Shown: positions 1 to 5,432, counted from the first letter of the stretch. The stretch: DNA of 5,671 nt from JBAZJN01 sp041651295 (GCA_041651295.1 JBAZJN010000040.1:1-5671); one strand, 5' to 3'. Numbers and translations are program-made. Notes: generated from the letters alone by a model not told the origin.

Positions 1-449
1 GAGGATCTGTGTCCTTTACTTATGACGGCTTCGAGAATCCGACCGATGGAAGTTGTGACATCGACAACCAATATGGTGCACAGGACGAGTACAATCTCAA
101 TGACGATTTAGATGAGTTGGAATTTTGTAGTGCAACCAATAATGAGTCTGATTCAATTTTTATCTACTATGAATACGATCAATATATTGATGGTGGTTGT
201 GGTTGCCAGGATGGCATTGACAACGATCAAGACAGTCTGATCGATTATCCGGATGATCCCGGATGTATCTCTCCTGAAGATGATAATGAAATTGATACCA
301 TTGTCGAGCTAATCTCAAAACCGAACGAGATTCTTCCAGCGATTATCCGATCTGGTTCCGGTTTTTGGATATTGATTGGAGTGATAGTAGTAATTGCTGG
401 AGTCTCTATCTACATAGTCGTCAAAAACGATAAAAGCAATGTTGCCTAG
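1..449 (+). CDS. Surface protein, 3' end, with acidic DGxDND motif and C-terminal membrane helix (partial)
   Basis: The frame is open to the left edge. A GTG at position 9 could be a start, but GAGG at 1-4 is too close for a good ribosome site and the reading continues upstream, so I treat this as the C-terminal end of a longer protein. Numbered from that GTG, residues 1-100 are acidic and Asp/Asn-rich. The stretch DGIDNDQDSLIDYPDDPGC (68-86) matches a motif I know from secreted proteins of candidate-phyla bacteria, probably a calcium-binding loop; several cysteines (64, 66, 86) could pair outside the cell. A hydrophobic segment at about 118-138 followed by a short Lys/Asp tail is a membrane anchor with the acidic part outside. 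No clear LPxTG precedes the helix. The stop overlaps the sortase start by 11 bases, so the two are probably cotranscribed and translationally coupled. The specific function is unknown. Confidence 0.7.
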   Translation, partial: GSVSFTYDGFENPTDGSCDIDNQYGAQDEYNLNDDLDELEFCSATNNESDSIFIYYEYDQYIDGGCGCQDGIDNDQDSLIDYPDDPGCISPEDDNEIDTIVELISKPNEILPAIIRSGSGFWILIGVIVVIAGVSIYIVVKNDKSNVA

Positions 450-1074
450 TAAAAAAGTGATAAAAATAATAGTTACTATTATAGCGGTAATCGTGTTAGT
501 GTACCTTTTTTTTAATGGTAAGGCTGTTTATCATCTGGCAGAATATTCACTGAATTCAAACAAGGTAAAAAATCAAGAGTTACTTTCGCTTCTGGATGAT
601 GAAGAGCAATTTTCAGCTGAAGAATTTTCCGAAGAATTACAGCAGGAGATAAGTGATAATTCATTAAATTATCCAAACTTAGGGATAGTGGCACCAATTG
701 CTTGGGGAATATCCGTTGAAGAATCTAGCTCAAAAATGAATTACTCTTTAGTCCAGATACGAGAAAGTTCTCGTTCTGGAGAAGGGGGAGCCGTGTTGAT
801 TAGCGGTCATAGCTCGTATTATTGGTGGCAACAGGGCGATTATAAAGAGGTATTTGCAAATCTTGGGAAAGCAAAGGCTGGCGACAAAATTGTGGTTAGA
901 AACGACAAAACATATATCTATCAAGTTGTAAATAAATATGAAATAGACAAGAATAAGCCCTTGGAGATTGCCGGCAAGGATGAACCGGAGGTTTTGCTTT
1001 TGATGACTTGCACACCTCTGGGCACAGATTTAAGCCGATTGATTGTTGAGGCAAGCTTGATATCTAAATATTAG
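439..1074 (+). CDS. Sortase family transpeptidase
   Basis: A membrane-anchored cysteine transpeptidase expected to cleave a sorting signal on exported proteins and attach them to a surface amine, acting outside the cytoplasmic membrane. The 211-residue protein has an N-terminal helix (about 7-25) and a charged linker (about 40-75). The catalytic domain carries all three expected residues: His124 in ISGHSS, Cys191 in LLMTCTPLGT, and Arg200 in SRLIVEA. The TCTPxGT...R signature and the length fit class D/E/F-type sortases; I cannot fix the class. The ATG at 439 lies inside the upstream surface-protein gene, and no strong Shine-Dalgarno sequence precedes it, so translational coupling is likely. 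That upstream gene is the obvious candidate partner, although it shows no LPxTG-like signal. The 64-residue membrane protein downstream (8 bases after this stop) probably belongs to the same transcript. Confidence 0.9.
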   Translation: MLPSKKVIKIIVTIIAVIVLVYLFFNGKAVYHLAEYSLNSNKVKNQELLSLLDDEEQFSAEEFSEELQQEISDNSLNYPNLGIVAPIAWGISVEESSSKMNYSLVQIRESSRSGEGGAVLISGHSSYYWWQQGDYKEVFANLGKAKAGDKIVVRNDKTYIYQVVNKYEIDKNKPLEIAGKDEPEVLLLMTCTPLGTDLSRLIVEASLISKY

Positions 1075-1082
1075 TTATTTTT

Positions 1083-1277
1083 ATGAAATTTGTTTATTTT
1101 TTACTTCTTCTAATTTTTGGTTTTCTTTGCGTCAGATATTCCAAGTGGATACAGGACAATACTATTCGTATCGGTTTCGCTGAAAAGCTTTTTGGTCATG
1201 GAGGCACAAATACAATTTGGAAGATAATCGGAGTAATAGTTATTGCGTTTTCGTTTTATTATTTAGTGTCAACATAA
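1083..1277 (+). CDS. Small two-helix membrane protein, function unknown
   Basis: This 64-residue protein has two hydrophobic segments (about 3-18 and 46-62) separated by a polar loop containing RIGFAEKLFGHGGTNTIWK. The layout, with a Gly-rich HGGT sequence before the second helix, resembles small conserved membrane proteins I recall from candidate-phyla genomes; I know of no assigned function. It begins 8 bases after the sortase stop on the same strand, has only a weak ribosome site, and is followed within 90 bases by a strong terminator hairpin, so it is most likely the last gene of the surface-protein/sortase transcript. A role in export or anchoring would be guesswork from position alone. 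Confidence 0.65.
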   Translation: MKFVYFLLLLIFGFLCVRYSKWIQDNTIRIGFAEKLFGHGGTNTIWKIIGVIVIAFSFYYLVST

Positions 1278-1361
1278 AGTGAATTGAATATCGATTAATA
1301 GAAACTTCAATTTTTACAATATTGCTTGAAGTAATTGACATGATATTTTTTGTGTTTTTAA

Positions 1362-1412
1362 AATAAAGGGTATTAAACCCCAGGACTTTCCCTGGGTTTA
1401 ATACCCTTTATT
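1362..1412. terminator. Long hairpin terminator, probably bidirectional
   Basis: The arms 1362-1384 and 1391-1412 pair almost completely; the only flaw is one extra C in the left arm (CCCC against GGG). The loop is ACTTTC. On the - strand the stem is followed by a T-rich run (TTTATTTT including the stem end), and on the + strand by TTTATT and, further on, ATTATTTTT. It would end the sortase transcript on the + strand and stop transcripts leaving the recombinase and crossing the tRNA gene on the - strand. Confidence 0.8.
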
Positions 1413-1417
1413 GCGAC

Positions 1418-1446
1418 TTGATTATTTTTCAAGAATCTTATATAAT
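1418..1446 (+). promoter_or_regulatory. Promoter of tRNA-Ala
   Basis: TTGATT (1418-1423) and TATAAT (1441-1446) are separated by exactly 17 bases, a good sigma-70 type promoter. Transcription would start near 1453, about 16 bases before the mature tRNA 5' end, and it is the only promoter-like signal between the terminator hairpin and the tRNA. Confidence 0.65.
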
Positions 1447-1468
1447 AACCACTGTTGATTGAATATCT

Positions 1469-1544
1469 GGGCCCTTAGCTTAGTTGGTAGAGCGCCTCAT
1501 TTGCAATGAGGAGGTCATCGGTTCGAATCCGATAGGGTCCACCA
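1469..1544 (+). tRNA. tRNA-Ala (anticodon UGC), CCA encoded
   Basis: The 76-base sequence folds into a full cloverleaf. The acceptor stem GGGCCCT pairs with AGGGTCC and contains a G3:U70 pair, the hallmark identity element of alanine tRNAs. The anticodon stem CCTCA/TGAGG closes the loop TTTGCAA, giving anticodon TGC. The T arm is ATCGG TTCGAAT CCGAT. The discriminator is A and CCA is encoded in the DNA. The serine recombinase gene on the opposite strand overlaps it from 1475 to 1544, so this gene very probably served as the integration site of the neighbouring element; the tRNA itself is intact. Confidence 0.97.
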
Positions 1545-3070
1545 AATTGGACAGGCACATTCTGTAACGCCATTATTGAGGTGTAGAACTCACTAATTAC
1601 GGTGTTCAAATATGCCTTTCCGTCCCAATGCAATCCAGACGGGAATATTGAACACAGGAGCACGCGCTTCTGTTGCAGATTAGATTCCAGATACGTTTGG
1701 GTGACATTTTCCAGCTTTGCTTTAATAAATGTAGTGATGGCTTCCAAATTATACTTTTGGATCATGTCATCACTTTTTGTTATCTGGATCGCCTGAATTT
1801 TGTTCTCAACCGTTTTGTTTTGCTCCTTGAATATATCGTCTGAGTAAACTCCTGAAATGTTCTTTTCGATTAATGCCTGGCGGAACTCGTATAACTCTTT
1901 TAGCTCAATTTCGGCACTCTCTCGTCTCTTCTGCAGGGTTGATAAGCGATCGTAATACTTTTGGCGTAGCCAAGCGTTTAGCAACTCAGTAGCTTTGCCT
2001 GTAAGCTTAATACTGTTTAATTTATCAGTAGTTGCCTGATCAATCTTTGCAATATATGTGTTCGAGCCCTTGCAACGTTTTGGACAAAAATAGTAGGCGT
2101 AGTGCTTTTTCTTGCCTTTGCACCACCCGCCTGTTAAGGATGAACCGCAGAAATGGCATTTGACAAATCGACGGAGTGGAAAGTCCGGATTATCCAATGT
2201 TCTTCGGGCTAATGGAGCAGCGATGTTTACATTTCTGCCGTCAAGAATAGACTGAACCTTATAAAATTGTTCCTCTGATACCATCGGCGTGTGCTGACCT
2301 TGGACTTCCAGATTATATTTCTTCGAGATTATTTTTCCTGCGTAAAATTTATTACGAAAGATTGTGTTCAGCGTTTGAGGCCGTAATACATGCTCGACTT
2401 TATTAGATCTTCTCCCGCCTTTAATTCCCAGTTCTTTTAATATCTCAGTCATCTCACGCAAAGATTTGGTACCTGTCGCCATTAGATCCCAAGCCCTTTT
2501 CATAATATCGAATGTTTCAGGATCTTTGATGGCATAAGCATTCTTATTGAGATATCCAAGGGGAACATAACCATTACTTAGTCCCGCAAGAAACCTGGCT
2601 CTCATGCCATTCTTAGATCTCTCTGAGCGCACATCGTTATCCATCTGGGCAAAGCCAGCCAACATAGTTTCAACGAACTTTTCGGTAGGGCTATTGCCGG
2701 TCGGCTCAGTAGCCGAAATTAAGGAAATCTCACATTCGGCTAGTTTCTTTCTAATTGCTAAATAGTCTGCGGTTTGCCGAGAAACTCGGTCAAGCCTGTA
2801 AACGATCACAGCTTCCAAATTCTTTTTGTTTTTTCTGCAAAATTCCAACATCTCGATCAATGCTGGTCTTCCAGTAATAGTTTTTGCAGAACGTCCTTCT
2901 TCGCGAAAAATTTTGATAATCTCCAATTTCCGATTACCAGCCTCTTTCTTACAGATGTTTTCCTGCGTTTCCAATGAATAATTGTCGACTTGTTCCTCAG
3001 TCGATACTCTTAAGTAAACTACGGCTTGCTTTGGACCCGAAGCAGCCTTGGGTAATAGCGAACTGTTCAT
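1475..3070 (-). CDS. Large serine recombinase (site-specific integrase)
   Basis: Catalyses integration and excision through a serine-linked double-strand break. The 531-residue protein has an N-terminal resolvase domain (about 14-155) with YLRVSTEEQ, giving catalytic Ser23 and Arg21, and the YRLDRVSR motif (91-98) with further active-site arginines. A recombinase domain follows (about 165-285), then a zinc ribbon (Cys305, Cys308, Cys329, Cys333), a probable coiled coil (about 370-420) and a C-terminal region, the order typical of large serine integrases. The start is firm: AAGGAGGAG lies just upstream, and the ATG directly follows the stop of the 118-residue gene, so the pair is coupled. The last 23 residues (509-531) are the reverse complement of the tRNA-Ala gene, and the stop codon lies inside the tRNA. 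The original C-terminus was therefore probably replaced on integration. Confidence 0.93.
   Translation of the reverse strand: MNSSLLPKAASGPKQAVVYLRVSTEEQVDNYSLETQENICKKEAGNRKLEIIKIFREEGRSAKTITGRPALIEMLEFCRKNKKNLEAVIVYRLDRVSRQTADYLAIRKKLAECEISLISATEPTGNSPTEKFVETMLAGFAQMDNDVRSERSKNGMRARFLAGLSNGYVPLGYLNKNAYAIKDPETFDIMKRAWDLMATGTKSLREMTEILKELGIKGGRRSNKVEHVLRPQTLNTIFRNKFYAGKIISKKYNLEVQGQHTPMVSEEQFYKVQSILDGRNVNIAAPLARRTLDNPDFPLRRFVKCHFCGSSLTGGWCKGKKKHYAYYFCPKRCKGSNTYIAKIDQATTDKLNSIKLTGKATELLNAWLRQKYYDRLSTLQKRRESAEIELKELYEFRQALIEKNISGVYSDDIFKEQNKTVENKIQAIQITKSDDMIQKYNLEAITTFIKAKLENVTQTYLESNLQQKRVLLCSIFPSGLHWDGKAYLNTVISEFYTSIMALQNVPVQFGGPYRIRTDDLLIANEALYQLS
1515..1550. other. Probable attachment junction (att) at the tRNA-Ala 3' end
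   Basis: A site-specific recombinase gene abuts and enters the 3' half of an intact tRNA gene, the classic position of an integrated element's end. The exact core cannot be fixed because the matching second copy (a partial tRNA-Ala 3' end) is not in this window; I looked for a second copy of the T arm and acceptor sequence and found only an 8-base chance match near 5449. The range given is approximate. Confidence 0.45.
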
Positions 3071-3427
3071 TCACTCCTCCTTTATTAATTGTCTTAATGT
3101 TCTATTGTCAAAACAACTCTTTTCAAATTCATCAAGCCATGAATCAATAAGGAACTCGAATTCGGTTATATAGGCTTCAAGTTCTTGGTCGGAGAGTTTA
3201 GCGACTTCTTCTCCCATAATCCGTCGAGCTCGTTGAATCTTACTTTCCTCTCGCCGGCTTGGAAAAATAGTGTTGAGTGTTTCTTCAACAGATTTATTGC
3301 TGAAATTGCGTGTCTTATCGCATTCTCTTACTTCTTTGGCTTTGGGTGAGGAAGATGCAAACTTGGCCGCGATTTTATGAATCGTGGCAGATCTTTGAAG
3401 ATCTACAAGTTGCAATTGGTCAAACAT
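3071..3427 (-). CDS. Unidentified 118-residue acidic protein, cotranscribed with the recombinase
   Basis: I chose the ATG at 3427 because GGGAGG lies 7 bases upstream of it. A longer reading from 3487 would begin upstream of the promoter's TATAAT and cross the operator region, so it is unlikely. The N-terminal part (1-50) is basic and Ser/Lys-rich and probably flexible. The C-terminal part (about 65-118) is charged and helical, with the stretch LSDQELEAYITEFEFLIDSW at 78-97. I recall similar short proteins next to serine recombinases in candidate-phyla genomes but know no function for them. The stop TGA is directly followed by the recombinase ATG, so the products are made together. A recombination directionality factor or an accessory regulator is possible from position alone; there is no recognisable helix-turn-helix. 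Confidence 0.75.
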   Translation of the reverse strand: MFDQLQLVDLQRSATIHKIAAKFASSSPKAKEVRECDKTRNFSNKSVEETLNTIFPSRREESKIQRARRIMGEEVAKLSDQELEAYITEFEFLIDSWLDEFEKSCFDNRTLRQLIKEE

Positions 3428-3450
3428 TGAACACCCTCCCGTTGTGCTTA

Positions 3451-3479
3451 TATACACATTATATTGTGTATATATACAC
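3451..3479. promoter_or_regulatory. Overlapping palindromes: probable repressor operator on the recombinase promoter
   Basis: Two symmetric sites overlap. TATACACA (3451-3458) and TGTGTATA (3465-3472) form a perfect 8-bp inverted repeat around TTATAT; GTGTATATATACAC (3466-3479) is a perfect 14-bp palindrome. Together they cover the -10 box and most of the spacer, so a bound dimer would block transcription. No obvious repressor gene lies in the window. Confidence 0.5.
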
Positions 3480-3487
3480 TCTGTCAA
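3458..3487 (-). promoter_or_regulatory. Strong sigma-70 promoter of the 118-residue gene and recombinase
   Basis: On the - strand, TTGACA (complement of 3482-3487) and TATAAT (complement of 3458-3463) are both perfect consensus boxes, separated by 18 bases. The start of transcription would be near 3451, about 24 bases before the chosen ATG. The next feature describes palindromes covering the spacer and -10 box. Confidence 0.75.
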
Positions 3488-3547
3488 GAGGGTTTTTAGA
3501 ATTTATATTAACAAATATGCAGTCTGGTAGATATTAAATTAATACCA

Positions 3548-4600
3548 CTAAAGATTACTGATTATTCTAGATATTCTTTTCTGTAATTCGTACGAGTCGC
3601 AATGACTTAGAATCCCTGAATATGATGATGAGTTGTTTAAGGTGAGCTTTTTAAACATTCTGCGCCTGGTTTTCGTTCTCAAGACGGTGTGGTGAGGCAA
3701 TATCACATATCCCAGGAAATCAATCCCTTGTTTTAATTTTCGAATGCAAACTTTATTTTCATGAAGTCGAAGTTTAAGATTTTCATTTAAAAATTTCTCT
3801 ATTAGAAGAATCGATTGTTTTAGATATTCTTCGTCGTTTGACAAAATCACAAAGTCATCGCAATATCTCAAGTAATGTTTAATTCTGAGATTGTGCTTTA
3901 CAAACTGGTCAAACTCGTTCATATAAACATTGGCGAAGAGTTGACTAGTTAAGTTGCCTATGGGGATACCAACCCCAGAGCAGCCGAAGGCTGCTCTCTC
4001 TCTCTCTCTCTCTCGATTTTCGCTACGAAAATCGAATAGTTGAAGTTGAGGTTGCACCCCAAAACCTGAGCTAAAACTTCCGATAATTTCATCGAGTAGC
4101 GATAACAGATCTGAATCGTCAATTTTGTTCTTAAGAATATCCAAAAGTCTTTGATGGTTAACGGAATTAAAGAACTTTTTGATATCGCATTTAAGTACAT
4201 AGCAGGGGCCGGTATAGTTTTTGCTTATTTTACGAGCCATTCTCTGTAGCTCGCTAACCGCCCGGTGAGATCCTTTTTCGAGACGGCATGAGTAGGATCC
4301 AGATATAAAATATTCGTTAAATATCGGATATAGTATTCTATGAACCGCATGATGAACAATTCTATCCCTTACCTTGGCCTTATGTATATGTCTTTGTTTT
4401 GGGTCTGTGATATGAAATGAGCTATAATTGCTGTGCTTGTATTTCATAGTCGCTAGTTCTTCATGCAATTCAAAAAGCTTATCTTCCAGATTTAATTCAA
4501 ATTCCTGAACATCTTTCTTGCTCCGCTTGCCGTTCCTAAATTCCTTCCATGACAAAAGCAAATTATCCAAACTTATTATTTTTTTATAGAGGTTTTCCAT
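3548..4600 (-). CDS. Diversity-generating retroelement reverse transcriptase, with a 28-residue insertion
   Basis: Copies the template-repeat RNA into cDNA with errors at adenines, working with Avd. The 350 residues show RT motifs in order: YVLKCDIKKFFNSV (134-147) with catalytic Asp139, GIPIGNLTSQ (211-220), whose SQ ending is diagnostic of DGR enzymes, YCDD (246-249) with Asp248/Asp249, and FLGYVILPHHTVLRTKTRRR (thumb, about 295-314). The length fits the family. Between SSGFGV (178-182) and GVGIPIG lies a stretch of 28 extra codons containing RERERER; without it the sequence reads like a normal DGR RT. The frame is intact, so the gene is probably functional. The ATG at 4600 shares two bases with the divergent avd start, and there is no Shine-Dalgarno sequence upstream, so expression may be low. 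No convincing terminator follows; transcripts could run into the recombinase operon. Confidence 0.95.
   Translation of the reverse strand: MENLYKKIISLDNLLLSWKEFRNGKRSKKDVQEFELNLEDKLFELHEELATMKYKHSNYSSFHITDPKQRHIHKAKVRDRIVHHAVHRILYPIFNEYFISGSYSCRLEKGSHRAVSELQRMARKISKNYTGPCYVLKCDIKKFFNSVNHQRLLDILKNKIDDSDLLSLLDEIIGSFSSGFGVQPQLQLFDFRSENRERERERAAFGCSGVGIPIGNLTSQLFANVYMNEFDQFVKHNLRIKHYLRYCDDFVILSNDEEYLKQSILLIEKFLNENLKLRLHENKVCIRKLKQGIDFLGYVILPHHTVLRTKTRRRMFKKLTLNNSSSYSGILSHCDSYELQKRISRIISNL
3972..4061. mobile_element. 84-bp palindromic in-frame insertion inside the RT gene
   Basis: ACCCCA occurs at 3972-3977 and again at 4056-4061, exactly 84 bases apart. Between them are a 9-bp perfect stem (3977-3985/3989-3997, loop GAA), a CT dinucleotide tract (3994-4014) and a 10-bp perfect stem (4013-4022/4026-4035, loop CTA). 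Removing one repeat unit of 84 bases joins RT residues 182 and 211 into FGVGIPIGNLTSQ, the usual family sequence. The 6-bp repeat resembles a target duplication. It encodes no protein of its own; it recalls the in-frame palindromic elements known in Rickettsia, which is analogy only. Confidence 0.6.
3994..4014. repeat. CT/GA dinucleotide microsatellite, 10.5 units
   Basis: The tract is (CT)10C on the + strand, 21 bases, coding in the RT gene for alternating Arg and Glu. Loss or gain of a single 2-bp unit would shift the RT frame upstream of the catalytic YCDD motif. Such long dinucleotide tracts are rare in bacterial genes outside contingency loci. Confidence 0.9.
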
Positions 4601-4940
4601 GAGAGATGATGTTCCAATTATTCAAAAGACTTACGATTTTTACCGTGAATTCTACAAGCTCATTCCTCAGATTCCAAAGCTTGATAGATATACTTTAGCT
4701 CAGAAGATAGAAAAGTCATGTCTGGATATGCTTGAACTACTTATTTGTGCCTCGAGGAAAGAAAAGAACGGTAAACTCCAGTTGCTTGATCAAGCAGCGA
4801 CTAAATTGGACTTACTAAAATTGTTTTTACGACTAGGTGAAGACACGCAAGCAATACCTTCGAAGCGGTATTTAGCTTTATCTAAAATGCTCCAGGAGAT
4901 TGGGCGGATGCTTGGCGGTTGGATTAGAAGTATAAATTAA
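4599..4940 (+). CDS. avd: DGR accessory variability protein Avd
   Basis: Avd is a small basic four-helix protein, a pentamer in the Bordetella phage system, that binds the RT and template RNA and is needed for mutagenic cDNA synthesis. This 113-residue protein has the family layout: YDFYREFYKLIPQIPKLDRY near the N-terminus (12-31), a second helix with a Lys/Cys-rich stretch, LDLLKLFLRL (72-81) and the closing EIGRMLGGWIRS (100-111), whose MLGGW is characteristic. The ATG at 4599 has AGAGG 6 bases upstream, a good ribosome site that fixes the start. It is transcribed opposite to the RT, the template repeat and the target gene, an unusual arrangement; its promoter must lie within the first part of the RT gene, where I see only weak candidates. 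Confidence 0.92.
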   Translation: MRDDVPIIQKTYDFYREFYKLIPQIPKLDRYTLAQKIEKSCLDMLELLICASRKEKNGKLQLLDQAATKLDLLKLFLRLGEDTQAIPSKRYLALSKMLQEIGRMLGGWIRSIN

Positions 4941-4942
4941 AT

Positions 4943-4965
4943 AAAACTCCCGTATTAAACGGGAG
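4943..4965 (-). terminator. Intrinsic terminator of the template-repeat RNA
   Basis: CTCCCGT (4947-4953) pairs perfectly with ACGGGAG (4959-4965) around a 5-base loop. Read on the - strand, the stem is followed by TTTTATTTAATTT, so it stops RNA arriving from the template repeat just before it would run antisense into avd. On the + strand no T-run follows, so it is a poor terminator for avd. Confidence 0.75.
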
Positions 4966-4977
4966 AAACAAAGACAG

Positions 4978-5103
4978 TTGCGACGGAACAGCCACCGATT
5001 GCTGGCATTCCAGATGTTGTCGGGATTGTCATAGTTGCTGTTGAGCCAGGCACCGTCGTCATTGCGTTCGACGTTGAACACCTTGAGGTTGCCATCGGAG
5101 TCC
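4978..5103 (-). repeat. DGR template repeat (TR)
   Basis: Aligned to 5471-5596 with a constant offset of 493 and no gaps: 110 of 126 positions agree. All 16 differences fall on T in the + strand here, i.e. adenine in the RNA sense (- strand), although only 34 of the 126 positions are such bases. This adenine-only pattern identifies the template and the direction of information transfer. The sense strand is rich in AAC and AAT codons (ten Asn when read in the VR frame), the codon type that gives most amino-acid diversity under adenine mutagenesis. Beyond 5103 similarity stops; below 4978 it fades over a few bases, starting with C (TR) against G (VR) in the sense strand. Confidence 0.97.
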
Positions 5104-5156
5104 GAAATGTACGATTTGCCATCTTTTATCACTGCTCTTCGATCCATCGAACACAT

Positions 5157-5396
5157 AAGAGCTGTATTTTATTTGGCATATTCATGCTCTGACAAAGCGC
5201 ACCAAGTATCTTTATTTTTTAGCCTTATATTTTTCATCCATATTTTCATATAGATTGATAATAATCACTCTATTCCAAACCTTAGTCGGGAATATTCTGG
5301 AAAAGTATAAGACTGAATTCGGCAGCAGAGGCCGTAACCGTCTGCGTATTCGCCTAATATCAAGTATATTCTACCAAAAAAATTAGCGACGTAAAA
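5157..5396. other. AT-rich non-coding spacer between TR and target-gene terminator
   Basis: Apart from the TR promoter candidate I see no gene, tRNA or large repeat here. The reading frames that cross it are antisense or off-frame extensions from the TR and VR. It may carry part of the TR leader or sequences needed by the retroelement. Confidence 0.6.
5166..5195 (-). promoter_or_regulatory. Candidate promoter of the template-repeat RNA
   Basis: On the - strand TTGTCA (complement of 5190-5195) and TAAAAT (complement of 5166-5171) are 18 bases apart, one mismatch each from consensus. This is the best match I found between the target-gene terminator and the TR, in an AT-rich region where chance matches are common. 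Confidence 0.4.
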
Positions 5397-5420
5397 CGGG
5401 CTCCGCAGAAGCGGAGCCCG
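5397..5420 (-). terminator. GC-rich hairpin after the target gene: terminator and possible DGR cruciform
   Basis: CGGGCTCCGC (5397-5406) pairs perfectly with GCGGAGCCCG (5411-5420) around a 4-base loop (AGAA on the + strand). On the - strand TTTT follows, as in an intrinsic terminator. A 10-bp stem with a 4-base loop shortly downstream of the VR also matches the hairpin or cruciform known to stimulate retrohoming in the Bordetella phage DGR, so both roles are possible. Confidence 0.7.
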
Positions 5421-5432
5421 GGCAAAGCGCAA

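Larger units (their letters stand above)
4943..5159 (-). ncRNA. Predicted template-repeat RNA
   Basis: A short transcript of about 215 bases is implied by the promoter candidate at 5166-5195 and the terminator at 4943-4965: roughly 55 bases of leader, the 126-base TR, and a short tail. In DGRs this RNA is the mutagenesis template and binds RT and Avd. A 92-codon frame (4878-5156) crosses the TR but I read it as fortuitous, since the TR is under template rather than coding constraint. The ends are inferred. Confidence 0.5.

Noticed and set aside
512..697. - strand frame opposite the sortase gene
   Set aside because: Antisense shadow of a well-supported sortase, with no protein features or ribosome site.
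3428..3487. N-terminal extension of the 118-residue protein to 3487
   Set aside because: Translation would have to begin upstream of the promoter's predicted transcription start, while an ideal ribosome site precedes the ATG at 3427.
3488..3547. Weak stem GGTA...TACC after the RT stop as a terminator
   Set aside because: The stem is four to five pairs in very AT-rich DNA and no T-run follows it.
3994..4014. CT tract as a sequencing or assembly artefact that breaks the RT
   Set aside because: The frame is intact on both sides at the given length, and the tract sits inside an exact 28-codon unit; length error in the assembly remains possible.
3958..4200. 80-codon - strand frame containing RERERERE inside the RT gene
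   Set aside because: It is a frame-shifted reading of the RT through the dinucleotide tract, which is open in more than one frame; no start signal supports it.
4878..5156. 92-codon open frame on the - strand crossing the template repeat
   Set aside because: It is open because the TR shares the VR coding frame. The frame continues through the terminator and into the antisense of avd, and there is no clear ribosome site; a decayed second target gene cannot be fully excluded.
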